Shown here piece by piece: positions 1 to 11,091 of a stretch of 64,000 nt of DNA. The position numbers and the translations under genes are program-made. Numbering within the stretch: position 1 is the stretch's first letter; every line of letters begins with the position of its first letter. Origin of the DNA: Cyprinodon diabolis (taxonomy: Eukaryota; Chordata; Actinopteri; Cyprinodontiformes; Cyprinodontidae); NCBI GenBank assembly GCA_030533445.1, contig CM060075.1, positions 35,209,196 to 35,273,195 of the forward strand. Direction: 5' to 3'. Below the pieces are notes generated by a model, which was given only the letters and a program-made list of their open reading frames with translations, made no database searches and was not told the origin of the DNA.

Positions 1-300
1 AGTATTGCTAGCAGGACTGCAGAAAGTGAAATAGGAAGATGCCAGGAATTCTTATGAAAATGAGTCCAAGCTTGTAGGTTGTTTGTTTTGTAAAGATATA
101 TCTTCCCACAAAAAGAGAGATATAAAGCTGATGTGAGGCAATACATTTATATAACGTCTTTGTTGAAGGTATTTGTGTATATTTGTGAAGATACATGTCA
201 TTAACAACAAACCATGGAGGTCAATGTATTCCACTTAACCACAATATTAGTTTAATGTAAGTCTGGGGATCTTGAATAATTCTTTTTACGCAGACTCAGA

Positions 301-400
301 CAACTTTTATTGTCATTTTTTATACACAGAGTGTATACAAAACGAAATTTCGTTTAGTGCAGCTTTCCAGACAAACATTTCCATTCCATAAAGCTCAGTA
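301..400 (-). repeat. LINE-like 3' tail fragment
   Basis: The stretch reads, on the minus strand, as a short tail ending in a TGACAATAAAAG-type motif, common at the 3' ends of fish LINEs. A closely similar copy lies at 2349-2400 and a weaker one at about 16195-16270, so it is an interspersed repeat. No reverse transcriptase coding sequence is attached. Assignment to a LINE is from memory of tail style; the family is not determined. Confidence 0.4.
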
Positions 401-447
401 GTGATCAAATGTAAATAGTGTGGTGTTATCAGTGTGAAGGCCTAGTG

Positions 448-1718
448 CAGGGGTCGGCAACCCGCGGCTCCGGAGCTGAATGTGGCTCTTTAGCGTTCCC
501 CTTGCGGCTCCCTGGAGCTTTTTCAAAACATTTCTGAAAATCGATTTTTTTTTTTCTTTTGTTTTAATATGGTGTGCAGGAGGTCAAAAAAAAAATTATT
601 ATATTTTGCAATGCTGTAAACATTTGTATAATAAATCAATTTAAACAATAATTTGCATCATAGCCATAGAGATCAGTGGTCATAACTTGGAACCAGCGCA
701 GCGGGGTGCCAGGTAAACAAAGCTGCTGGAGTGTCTCGGACCATGGATCCCAAAGGGAAAAAAGAAAGATAGCCGATGAGAAAAGAGGATTCAAAGAATG
801 GAGCAAATCATTTGCTTGTTATTATCAATGCGGAAGGATTGCCTGCATTTTTGCTTTGTAATGAGAGGTTGTCAAAAAATAAAAATAAAAATTTGGAAAG
901 GCATTTCCAGGGAAGTCAAGTTAAATATGCAGCCGACCACCAAGTTGGGAGACAGAGAAAAAGTGTAATTGTGGAACTTCTGGATAAATTAGAGGAGAGC
1001 AAAGATAGATTTAAGAAGTTGATTGCATGTCCAAAATCCACTACTGCTGCTAGTTTTGTTGTAGGATGGAAAACCGTCCACAGATCAAACAGGTAGCGCT
1101 TTGTTGCAGGTAATGGGAACTTTCTTCCATTTTTTTCCCCAAATCCTAAAAAATTAAATCACACCAAGGAACGCTGGTGACGGAGGATGTGAGACTTTGG
1201 GGTTAGAGAGCATTGCTCTGATGGAGAAAAAGTTAAACTTTAAATATGTCAGATGAGGGAAAGCTTTTCAGCGGAGGTCTGAGCTTTGAGACCAACGAAG
1301 GTTCTCTGGCTGCAGCTTTTGGCAAAAGCTTGGTTCCTCGTGGCTCAATCAACTCCTCCCAACAGAAACACGTCCACCATAGAAAGATTCCTTTGTGTTT
1401 CTATAATTTCATCAATGCACCAAAACCTAAACTGCTCGGTGAAGGGCGGTGAAGCGGAGCACGATGTGAGCGTTCACTGCTCCTACCTCACCTCATGCTG
1501 CTATGTGACATTTGCTCCATAATAAACATTTTATCATGAATGCCTATTATATATTTAAGCCCACATAGTCATTTTCTATAGTGGGATAATACACTTAGAG
1601 CCCGTGTTGCTATACGAGGCTCATAGAAGACTTGTAGATTTTTGTGGCTCCAGACAGATCTATTTTTTGTTTTTTGGTCCAATATGGCTCTTTGAGCAGT
1701 TTGGGTTGCCGACTCCTG
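448..1718 (+). mobile_element. Degraded hAT (Charlie-like) DNA transposon
   Basis: The element starts CAGGGGTCGGCAACCC at 448 and ends with the inverted counterpart GGGTTGCCGACTCCTG at 1703-1718, a 16-bp terminal inverted repeat with one mismatch. The 8 bp outside each end (440-447 gcctagtg, 1719-1726 gcctctaa) share only the first four bases, so the target duplication is eroded. The 1.27 kb length is about half that of a complete Charlie-type element, and the interior holds broken transposase sequence (see 750-1096). Subterminal GGCTCC/GGCTCT motifs typical of this group are visible at both ends. It is an old, inactive copy. Confidence 0.75.
750..1096 (+). pseudogene. Relic of hAT transposase N-terminus (BED-like region)
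   Basis: Two overlapping reading frames, switching near 855, together resemble the N-terminal part of Charlie-type transposases and their domesticated relatives of the ZBED/GTF2IRD2 kind. One sees a basic KRKIADE start, an aromatic/Trp position (FKEWSKSF), then a CNE...NLERHF segment followed by a KSVIVELLDKLEESKDRF helix. The first zinc-binding cysteine pair of the BED finger is not intact and a frameshift separates the halves. The catalytic RNase H-like core is absent. It is a remnant of the element at 448-1718 and not a host gene. Confidence 0.6.
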
Positions 1719-3091
1719 GCCTCTAAAAATAAACATAATGGAAAAGCTAACCTTACACTGAGGTTTGAACAGAGTGCTAACCACACTTTTTGTTCCTACT
1801 TTATTTTCTTAGAAAGTGATTCATTTTTTTATTTTGTTTTCATAAAACTAATTATTTCACATAACAAATAGTTAAAGCTGCTTTGACGCTTCAACAGCGG
1901 CCATTGAGTTTAACGGACTGTTATTTATATCCCTTTTCCACCAAACTGTACTTCCTTCAGTACATTGCCATTTTTTTTTGTCTTATCTAATAATTCATGA
2001 TGTATTAACAGAGGTAAAGCTCCTGTTGTATATCTATGCTTTTACTAAAGACAAACTGTGTCAAAGTCTGTTGTTTTGGATAATAGTGCAAGCTGATGCG
2101 TCTGAAGCCACACGGAGAGAAGCAAGCTGATGAGAAGACGTAGAGATGTGATGGTAGAATCTGATGGATAGAGAGCAAAAGGAAAAAAAAACAGGAATAA
2201 ATTACTGTACTAGAACAAATTTAGAAATACGGAAACAATGACCAGATAAAGAAAAACAACTACTAAAAACACTTAGAAATATAATAGAGATGGAAATTAG
2301 AAAAACTTAGCAAAAAATCAAATAAACAGAATTAACTTACACCTAGACTTCTTTTATTGTCATTTTGTATACACAGTGTGTACAAACGAAAATTTTATTT
2401 TAAAACAGCAAAGTTAACAGAACATGGCAAGTCATTAACAACAGTATCATAACAAAAACTAAGTTGCAGATGCTGACAAACTGTATATTAGTGTTAAAAA
2501 TAACCTGCACAGATTTGCACAGGCCGATGGTGAACTTTAACTTCCACCTTCAGGTTTTGAACCAGCAGGAATGCAGCAGGTATAGTACAGTACAGTAATA
2601 TCATGTGATCTGTTATCAGTCACTCATAGCAAAGGCCTGCACCTTGTTCATCATGGTCATCGATTTTCAGAACAGAATTAAAACACTTTTGTTTAAATTT
2701 ACTGGATATGTTTGTGGGTGGTGAAATTATTCTGGGTTTTTAATGTCACCTCCCACATTGAAATCACAGCAAATAGTCTATGAGTTTGTAAAACACTGTT
2801 TTTTTTCACATTCTCTGACTGTCTTTTCACAAAGACCAGCATGATAAGACAAAGTTAAGAAGAAATAACATAAAAGTAAAACATGTCTAAAGGTTACATG
2901 AGACTAGTGAGTTGAGTAAAAGTTTTTCAACTCTGCAGAAGGACTCATAATGGTGAAAGGGTGGGCAGATTTTTCAGGTTTATCAACTTCTTCCATAATG
3001 ATCTTTTGATGCCCCTTTTTAGTTTCACCAGGGTTTTAACACAGAGATTGACTTATTATTCAAGCCCTCTGAAGATACTTAAGAAAAAGGT
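1719..3091. other. Intergenic, no gene recognised
   Basis: AT-rich sequence with no credible ORF or exon. It contains the LINE-like tail fragment at 2349-2400 (a relative of 301-400) and otherwise nothing I can name. The short reading frames here lack codon structure or similarity to known families. Confidence 0.6.
2349..2400 (-). repeat. Second copy of LINE-like tail
   Basis: Nearly the same string of bases as 301-345 (TTTATTGTCATTTT, then TATACACAG, then ACAAACGAAA). This shows that the motif is repeated within the window. No coding part is attached. Confidence 0.4.
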
Positions 3092-5333
3092 TCACCCATC
3101 CATGCATCCATCCATCTATGCATCCATCCATCTATGCATCAATTTATCAATGCATCTATTTATCTATGCATCCATCCACCCATCTATGCATCCATCCATC
3201 CACTCATCTATGCATCCATCCACCTAGGCATCCATTAATCTATGCATTTATCCATCGACTCATCTATGCATCCACCCATCTATGCATCCATCCACCTATT
3301 TATCGTTCGTCTATGCATCCACCCATCTATGCATCGATCCATCCACTCATCTATGCATCCATCCACCTAGGCATCCATTAATCTATGCTTTCATCCATCA
3401 ATGCATCCATCCATCTATGCATCCATCCACATATGTATCCGTTCATCTATGCATCCACCCATCTATGCATCGATCAACCCACTCATCTATGCATCCATCC
3501 ACGTAGGCATCCATTAATATATGCATTTATCCATTGACTCATCTATGCATCCACCCATCTATGCATCCATCCATCCACTCATCTATGCGTCCATCCACCT
3601 AGGCATCCATTAATCTATGCATTTATCCATCGACTCATCTATGCATCCACCCATCTATGCATCGATCCATCCACTCATCTATGCATCCATCCACCTAGGC
3701 ATCCATTAATCTATGCATTTATCCATCGACTCATCTATGCATCCACCCATCTATGCATCCATCCACCTATGTATCGTTCATCTATGCATCCACCCATCTA
3801 TGCATCGATCCATCCACTCATCTATGCATCCATCCACCTAGGCATCCATTAATCTATGCTTTCATCCATCAATGCATCCATCCATCTATGCATCCATCCA
3901 TCTATGCATCCACCCATCTATGCATCGATCCATCCACTCATCTATGCATCCATCCACCTAGGCATCCATGAATCTATGCATTTATCCATCGACTCATCTA
4001 TGCATCCACCCATCTATGCATCGATCCATCCACTCATCTATGCATCCATCCACCTAGGCATCCATTAATCTATGCATTTATCCATCGACTCATCTATGCA
4101 TCCACCCATCTATGCATCCATCCACCTATGTATCGTTCATCTATGCATCCACCCATCTATGCATCGATCCATCCACTCATCTATGCATCCATCCACCTAG
4201 GCATCCATTAATCTATGCTTTCATCCATCAATGCATCCATCCATCTATGCATCCATCCATCTATGCATCCACCCATCTATGCATCGATCCATCCACTCAT
4301 CTATGCATCCATCCACCTAGGCATCCATGAATCTATGCTTTCATCCATCAATGCATCCATCCATCTATGCATCCATCCACCTATGTATCCGTTCATCTAT
4401 GCATCCACCCATCTATGCATCGATCAATCCACTCATCTATGCATCCATCCACGTAGGCATCCATTAATCTTTGCATCCATCCATCTATGCATCCATCCAT
4501 CTATGCATGCATTCATCTATGCATCCATCCATCTATAAATACATGCATCCTTCTATGCATCCATCAATCTATGCATCTTTTCATCTATGCATCCATGCAA
4601 CTATACATGCATTCATCTATGCATCCATCCATCTATACATTCATCCATCCTTTTATGCACCAATCCATCTATGCATCCATCCATCCATCCATCCATCCAT
4701 CCATCCATCCATCCACTCATATATCCATCCATCCACCTAGGCATCCATTAATCTATGCATCCATCCATCTATGCATCGATCCATCCACTCATCTATGCAT
4801 CCACCCATCTATGCATCCATCCACCTAGGCATCCATTAATCTATGCTTTCATCCATCTATGCATCCATCCACCTATGTATCGTTCATCTATGCATCCACC
4901 CATCTATGCATCGATCCATCCACTCATCTATGCATCCATCCACCTAGGCATCCATGAATCTATGCTTTCATCCATCAATGCATCCATCCATCTATGCATC
5001 CATCCACCTATGTATCCGTTCATCTATGCATCCACCCATCTATGCATCGATCAATCCACTCATCTATGCATCCATCCACGTAGGCATCCATTAATCTATG
5101 CATCCATCCATCTATGCATCCATCCATCTATAAATACGTGCATCCTTCTATGCATCCATCAATCTATGCATCTTTTCATCTATGCATCCATGCAACTATA
5201 CATGCATTCATCTATGCATCCATCCATCTATACATTCATCCATCCTTTTATGCACCAATCCATCTATGCATCCATCCATCCATCCATCCATCCATCCACT
5301 CATCTATGCATCCATCCACCTAGGCATCCATTA
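3092..5333. repeat. 2.2 kb CATC/ATGCATC minisatellite with higher-order units
   Basis: The whole tract is built from 4-mers CATC/CATT and a 12-16 bp motif (CCATCTATGCATC), diversified with CACCTAGGCATC and TCGATCCATCCACTC variants. Higher-order repetition is visible. A block beginning at 3753 recurs at 4112 (period 359 bp) with the same 72-codon translation. A second block, marked by CTATAAATAC at about 4533, recurs at 5128 (period 595 bp). Long reading frames (up to 225 codons of [19 protein letters not shown] repeats) exist only because the unit lacks stop codons in several frames. They should not be read as genes. The tract probably lies in an intron or intergenic space to the left of the PLAC8-like exon. 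Confidence 0.95.
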
Positions 5334-5384
5334 ACATTTTTGGAAAATCTGGATATTTTTCAATCATTGCACTCCTTGGTGATT

Positions 5385-5515
5385 TTTTATTTTATTTTAT
5401 TTATTTATTTGAATAGGGACAATGCACATTAATGAATATCAGTATAAAAACAAATGTAAATATGCCGGATTATAGCTACAAAGCTAGTTTTCATCCATAG
5501 TCCCTAGGCAGGCAA
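5385..5515. repeat. Interspersed repeat fragment (family uncertain)
   Basis: TTATTTATTTGAATAGGGACAATGCACATT-like sequence follows directly after the minisatellite. I recognise the style as a frequent fish interspersed repeat but cannot assign a class. No inverted ends or coding sequence are visible. Confidence 0.3.
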
Positions 5516-6164
5516 ATACATAAGAAAGAACATATAACATACAATACATGTTGCAAAGCTAAAAGATGTCAGTTTGTACCTTTCTGTCCTTATGTTCATT
5601 CATAACTGATACACAGGTGCAAACACTCAGCATGCTCTATTTTCACTTTGTTCTGAAACATGATTGTTTTTACAAGCAAGTTTCAAAGCTTGAATTTCAT
5701 TGCCTTTAAAATTAAGATCCAGATATTTTGTTAATTTTTGTAATGCAGTTTAAGGAAGAAGAAAACATTTCATTGAATTTGGTAGGACAAAAATGTTATG
5801 CCATATAAATGAGCCCTACCAAAAGACTCTTCATATGTTTCATAGGTTCAAAATGCATTTATGTAGATCGTCTGGCAGTTGAGAGGATTTTTTTACTAAC
5901 ATAAAAACATGAGTAATATGAAAAATAATTGTACTTTTACTATAAATGTAAAAATAATGTTTTGACTGTAATAATTTGAATCATACTCCTCAATGTTGAG
6001 CTAAAATAAGTAGAATTACTTAAACAGTTTTAAACACTTAACAGTTTGGCAAAAAATCCAAGAAATGTGTTTTTCTGAGAAGAACTACATGTAGATCAGT
6101 GTGATGGTTTGCCCAGCGAAAAATAAATAAATCTCATACCTCGTTAATCCAATAGAAAAGCTAA
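5516..6164. other. Intergenic or intronic, nothing recognised
   Basis: AT-rich sequence with no credible exon, RNA gene or transposon terminus that I can identify. Confidence 0.5.
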
Positions 6165-6260
6165 GTAAGATAAGATAAAATAGGACTTTATTGATCTCAT
6201 AACGGAGAAATTAATTTGTGACATTAGCTCTAATAAACAACAAGAGGTGCAAAGAAGAAA
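6165..6260 (-). repeat. L2-like LINE 3' tail
   Basis: On the minus strand this ends with a GATCAATAAAGTCC-type tail followed by ATCTT-like pentamers (AGATA on the plus strand). This form is common for 3' ends of fish L2/Maui-like LINEs. Only the tail is present. It is followed by a short (TA)n run at about 6270-6286. Confidence 0.45.
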
Positions 6261-6686
6261 AGGTGCATATACATATATATATATATACCTCCCCAGCCCT
6301 GTACTATGCTCTTCTTATAGTGTTACTGCCGCATTTCTACTCCTAATTACACATAAAGCTTCAGCTTACATGCCTATGTACAGCTCCAGGGTGGGAAATT
6401 TTACAAATAAATGGGAAAATAAATCAACCTTTCTGACAGGGGCACAATGCAGGGCAGCATACATTTTCTACCAATAGTTAAACGTAATCTGGCTTAGTTT
6501 CAGAATCAAACCGCTTATCATGAACTTTTCTTTTTGACATATCAGCTCATGTCCAGGTAACTAACAGACATGAAAGTTGGTTTGATGCACAATAAAACAA
6601 TAAGAAGTGTTTCTTTTGCACCTATATGTGAATGTTCACCTTTCTGCATGGGCCTCCCACCTAAGTTCAGTTCTGTGTGTGTGCAG

Positions 6687-6860
6687 GGAAGCGTGTGGAG
6701 TGACTGCCTGTACGGATGCTGCTGCTACACACTATCTTGGCTTCAGATCTCCAGGGAGCTGAAAAGAAGAGCAGCATCCCACGCCGCCTCTTCCTCTTCT
6801 TCCTCCTCCACAGCCAGATACACTGCTCTGACCTCCCTACAGGGGGCGCACTTGGTCTAG
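6687..6860 (+). CDS. Terminal exon of a PLAC8/cornifelin-like protein
   Basis: A 3' splice site (GTGTGTGTGCAG, AG at 6685-6686) is followed by 57 open codons ending in TAG at 6858-6860. The translation begins GSVWSDCLYGCCCYTL and continues SWLQISRELKRR. This matches the end of the PLAC8 (onzin/cornifelin) domain, whose last exon normally encodes a G-S-x(3)-D core, a Cys-rich stretch and a CQMxRELK-type motif. The usual Cys before Q is Leu-Gln here, so one family cysteine may be lost. A Ser-rich, low-complexity tail (about residues 31-46) follows the domain. The upstream exons carrying the first Cys-rich half are not visible and probably lie left of the window. PLAC8 family members are small Cys-rich proteins of membrane or cytosol with poorly settled functions. 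The alternative is an exon relic of a dead copy. Confidence 0.65.
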   Translation, partial: GSVWSDCLYGCCCYTLSWLQISRELKRRAASHAASSSSSSSTARYTALTSLQGAHLV

Positions 6861-7681
6861 ACACGTCCAGACCTCTTTCTCTCCCTGGTGGAAAGCACTG
6901 CAGGAGAGGATTTAATCACACTTTCATTGGCCTAAAGTTGCCCCTGGTCCCAGAGACAAAAGTCCAATTAGTTCCACAATAGTAATAGTTATTTAGCAAT
7001 TCATTCAAATGATGTTGTTCAGATATGTTTTTGATATTTTATTGTAAATAAATATATATGGTGTGTTTCTGATTTTTATTTATTTATTATTTGTTTTTCT
7101 GGTCAAAATCACTGCCTAATAAAATATTACACGTAAATATGTTTCATAAGTAGACTCAAAAATAATCATGGAGGAGGAGATTTCTTCCCTCTATGAGGTT
7201 TTTGGCTTCATTGCTTGGCAGACTGAAGCAGTTATTTTTTTAGTGTTATTAGATTTTTCCTTTGGGCCATTGTTCTGCTGAAAAGACAGTTTTCTTTTTT
7301 GTTTTTGTTTTTTTACAACTCTTACTATGGCACCACATTATAATAAAAACTTTTATTTTTCTTTTTTACTCTATTAATGCATATATTTTCGCTTTAGTTA
7401 GCTTGGAGCTCTATGAGGGAAAAACATGAACCATTAACATATCCTGCAGGAGTAAAATGATGGAATTATCATGTAATGTCTTTAGGAAAAGATTAGAATT
7501 ATCCAATTGTCTTGTATTCCTGGGCATAAATATGATTCAAATGCACAAAACATGCTTGACTTTAGTGAACAGAATTTAGTTTTGGTTTATTTCTTTCACC
7601 AGTTTTAAAATTAAGTTGGTGCCCGGCACTATATAAGAACATCATCAGTGATGTTAGTCACAGGATTGCTGTTAGGAACAG
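6861..7681. other. Probable 3' UTR and intergenic sequence
   Basis: AT-rich, with no ORF of interest. An AATAAA-type signal occurs at about 7047 (TGTAAATAAATA) and could serve the PLAC8-like exon, but AT richness makes this weak. Confidence 0.35.
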
Positions 7682-7850
7682 AGGTGGGTAGAGTACCGAC
7701 AAAATTTACTTAAGTAAAAGTAGCACAACTTCATCGTATCTCTACTCAAGTAAAAGTAAAAAGTAGCCTTTCAAGAAATTAGTCAAGTAAAAGTACAGAA
7801 TTATTTAGTAGAAAGGCTACTGAATTACTGACTAACTGATCTACTTACGA
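7682..7850 (+). repeat. Teleost interspersed repeat terminus (AGAGGTGGGTAGAGTA)
   Basis: The start AGAGGTGGGTAGAGTA followed by alternating AAGTAAAAGTA motifs is a high-copy fish repeat that I recognise by sequence style; I believe it is a DNA-transposon end. No matching inverted end was found nearby, so it is probably a solo terminus or fragment. Confidence 0.4.
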
Positions 7851-7933
7851 CCCATGATCAAACAAAGGCTTTAATATTTTTTGAGTCAATACTTACAGCA
7901 TGTAGAATAGCTTAAATTAATGGTAACCGTTTT

Positions 7934-8250
7934 GGGCTGCACAGTGGAGCAGTTTGCAGCACTGTTGCGTTGCAGCAAGGATTGAGTTTGCATGTTCTAC
8001 CTGTGCATGTGTGGGTTTTCTCTGGGTACTCCGGCTTCCTCCCACAGTCCAAACCCCGATTCTTTGGTTAATTGGCTTCTCTAAATTGTCTTTATGTGTG
8101 AATCAGAATCAGAATTATGAATCCCTTGTGGGACATTCGTTTCTTTCAGTGCAACCTTTTACAGAAGAGAGGAAAACAAGATTGTAAGTAAAAAAGAGCA
8201 AAATACAAATAAAGTATAATAATACAGAATAAAATTAGTAAAAATAAAAC
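7934..8250 (+). repeat. Two adjoining fish interspersed repeats
   Basis: 7934-8095 carries the familiar string GGGTTTTCTCTGGGTACTCC, then GGCTTCCTCCCACAGTCC, a very abundant fish repeat of uncertain class. It is joined at about 8100 to a CAGAATCAGAATTATG tail followed by TTGTGGGACATTCG, in the style of L2-like LINE tails. Both are fragments without coding capacity. Confidence 0.5.
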
Positions 8251-9965
8251 AACCCAAACTGTAAAACTGCATCCTTCCAATATTAACAGTGTATAACATA
8301 TAAGAATAAAGTAAGATAAGGATCACATTACATACAATTAACAGTATTTACAGGGAAAAGCAAGTTTGGTGAGAGCCGGCCCACTTCAGGATTGATGGAG
8401 TGATGGAGAAGCAGGTGGGTTAGGAGAGTGAATGGATTGTCTGCAAGGATTTAACTCTTTCTTTATTTTGTGTATTAAAGACAAAACCGAGCTAAAAGTC
8501 ATATATCTCAATTTACCAGTCTATCTACGACCGTTATGAGGAACAAGTACATTCTAGAGGCCTCACATTTCGGCTGGACATTTGACATCTGTCCCTAAAT
8601 AAGTTTAAGACTAAGAAAAACCAGACAGACCCTTCAATTATTACTATTTAACCACCCTTAAATCCACAGATTTTAACCTTTATCTCTGAACTAAGGAATC
8701 AGCAGTATTACGAATTGATTGCTTCACCCCAAGGCCACCAAAAGAGGTAATTGTGTGCGTCACCTTATACACACTGATGTTATGCAACTAGAATCTACAT
8801 GCTAATACCCTCAAGAGACTCCTTTGCCATTCAGCGCCATCCTTGCTTCACCTGTAAGATATCAAAGGAGGGTTCTTCCTTCCCATGACCACGGCTTTCC
8901 GCTTGTTAATTACACTAGAGATATGAGTTTGAGGTGCAAGCACAACAACATCCTCTCATTTATTGGTTCTTGACTTCAGATAGATAAAATGTTCAGAGAC
9001 GCCACAAGTCTTTATCTGCTTCATGGATCAGACTCAAACGTGTTTCGACAACGTTTGAGTTTACATTCCAAGGCAGCATCCAGATATTCACGTGGCACGC
9101 TTGTTACAGAGTCTACTGTCTTTTTTTTCAGATATTAAGGTTGATAAACTCCTCAACTCATTTCTCACTTTTTCACATCTGCCATGTCCTTCACAGGGAG
9201 CCATTTGCAATGACATTGTGTGTGCATTCTTCTGCAGGCCCTGAACCTGCTGTCTCATATCCAAAGAGATCAAAATGAGAAAATCCATTGGTGTTTGCCA
9301 GCTCAGCCAACGGATGAGAACAAATGGTTCCTTCCCTCATCAACATCCAGAGACAGGGACGTCATACAGTCATTACAGACAGCACCTAATCATCATCATT
9401 GTCAAGCACTAATGCATGTAGAGTATGCTTTTTACCCTCATGGAGGCAACATCTGAAGCTTAAGAGCATCATCGATCAGCTGACTAAACATCGGCTGATA
9501 AGGAACAAAAGAACAATGTGGCATATGAAGGGAAAAAGGTGAACACTTGATGAATGAGGCCAGAAGGTTTCAAGTTTTTTCCCAGTCTCTATAAACCATG
9601 AATGTTTTTTTTGTAAAAATCTTTACTCCACTTTTATTTTTTTAAGTAATCTTTGAACTTATGCACATGATCAGTAAAATAAGGTGTCTTTTTGTCACTT
9701 TAACCAACTTTTAAATTTAAAATGATTGAAAATTTTATTTTTAAAAACTATACTTTTCAACAAAGTCTGGTTTATATAAACACAAATTTGTGTGTAGGAC
9801 GTATTGAAGGTAAAACACCAAAGTTTAGAACCCAAACTGAAGGTAAACAAATAGAAAAATTCTTCCAAGGAAGAAAGAAAGTACACCCATATTGTAAACT
9901 TTTTTTGGATGTATTATATATAGGCATAGATTTAAAGAAAAGCTTGTTTTGTTGATAGCTGGAGG
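8251..9965. other. Intergenic, no gene recognised
   Basis: No exon or RNA gene could be supported. Short open frames on both strands around 9088-9456 overlap each other and show no family resemblance. The stretch 9600-9960 is very AT-rich. Confidence 0.5.
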
Positions 9966-10890
9966 ACGCTAGAGTGGACAAACATCTTGCTGCCTGGACC
10001 ATCAACTACCTCACCGAACGCCCACATCATGTGCGGCTGCATGACTGTCAGTCAAAGGTGGCAGTCTACAGTACCGCGGCCCCCCAGGATACGGTTCCAT
10101 CTCGGTTCCTCTTCACCCTCTACACCTCTGACTTCCCCTACAACAGGGACCAGAGCTGCCTCCACCTCCTGAGGAGGCTGAGATCCTTTGGAGTGAGCAA
10201 TTACCTGCTTATAACCTTCTATGACTCTGTGGTGGCATCAGCCCTCCTCTATGCTGTCGTCTGCTGGGCCCCTGGTAGCACAAAGCGGGACAGAAAGAGA
10301 CCAAACCAACTAGTGAGAAAGGCCATTTCTGTCCTAGGCTGCCCTCTGGACTAAGTGGAGGAAGTGGCTGAGAGGCGGGTGCTGTCCAAGCTTACATCCA
10401 TCATGGACAACACCTTCCACCCTCTGCAGCAGACTGTAGAGGACCTGAGCAGCTGTACCGCAGGTCATTCATCCCTGCTGCCACCAGACTCTACAATGCA
10501 ACACTACAACATTAACTTGTGCAATGTTTAATGGGCAAATTCTATTTGATACCCTGTGCAATATCCTGTTTCTTTATAATTGAAACCCAGTACAATAACT
10601 ATATATATAAAATACCCATCTATATAAATGTCCATATAAATACCCTGCACTACAACTCTGTAAAATAATCCTGCTCAACAAGAGACTTCAGGGTTAGGGG
10701 CAGGACTATTGAGAACCCTAACCCATATGTGTGTGTGTGGGTGTGTGTGTGTGGACGGACAGTATATACTATACATATCCCATGCACTTTTTCTTTTTTT
10801 GGCACCTTCTTCTTATTTTTGACTATTTGAGCTGATGTAACGAGTACATTTCTCCACTATGAGATCAATAAAGTCAATCAATCAATCAAA
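9966..10890 (+). mobile_element. Rex1/CR1-like LINE, truncated and internally deleted
   Basis: The plus strand translates (about 9986-10354) to a reverse-transcriptase fragment of the CR1/Rex1 type. A NYLTERPHHVRL block and a RFLFTLYTSDFPYNRD block are visible. They are followed directly by the late LLRRLRSFGVSNYLL and YAVVCWAPGSTKRDR blocks of the C-terminal region. The catalytic FxDD segment that should lie between them is missing, so an internal deletion has fused the two parts. The 3' end carries a GATCAATAAAGTCAATCAATC tail near 10864-10888, typical of target-primed insertion. The element is 5'-truncated and dead. Confidence 0.75.
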
Positions 10891-11091
10891 GTAAATGAGG
10901 AATTTGCCCTTATCAACAAAAAAAAAAACTCACAACAAATCACACAATGCTGCTATCAAATGAAGCAAGACAGAAATAAATATGTATAAATATCCAGCTA
11001 CATCCCCTGCTGGTCCTATAGTCAAAGTTTTCTGGTCTGTATCCTGCTTGCTTCTGCAACTGTATAAGCTGTCAAGTGCTGAAGGTTTATA

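Noticed and set aside
3092..5333. CRISPR-like array
   Set aside because: Units are contiguous with no unique spacers, the genome is vertebrate, and there are no cas genes.
4755..5432. 225-codon open frame of [15 protein letters not shown] repeats
   Set aside because: It is a translation of the CATC minisatellite, open because the unit lacks stops in several frames. No start context, splice sites or non-repeat domain.
9088..9456. Overlapping ORFs on both strands suggesting an exon
   Set aside because: An AG acceptor-like site exists on the minus strand, but neither translation resembles a known family and the two frames exclude each other.
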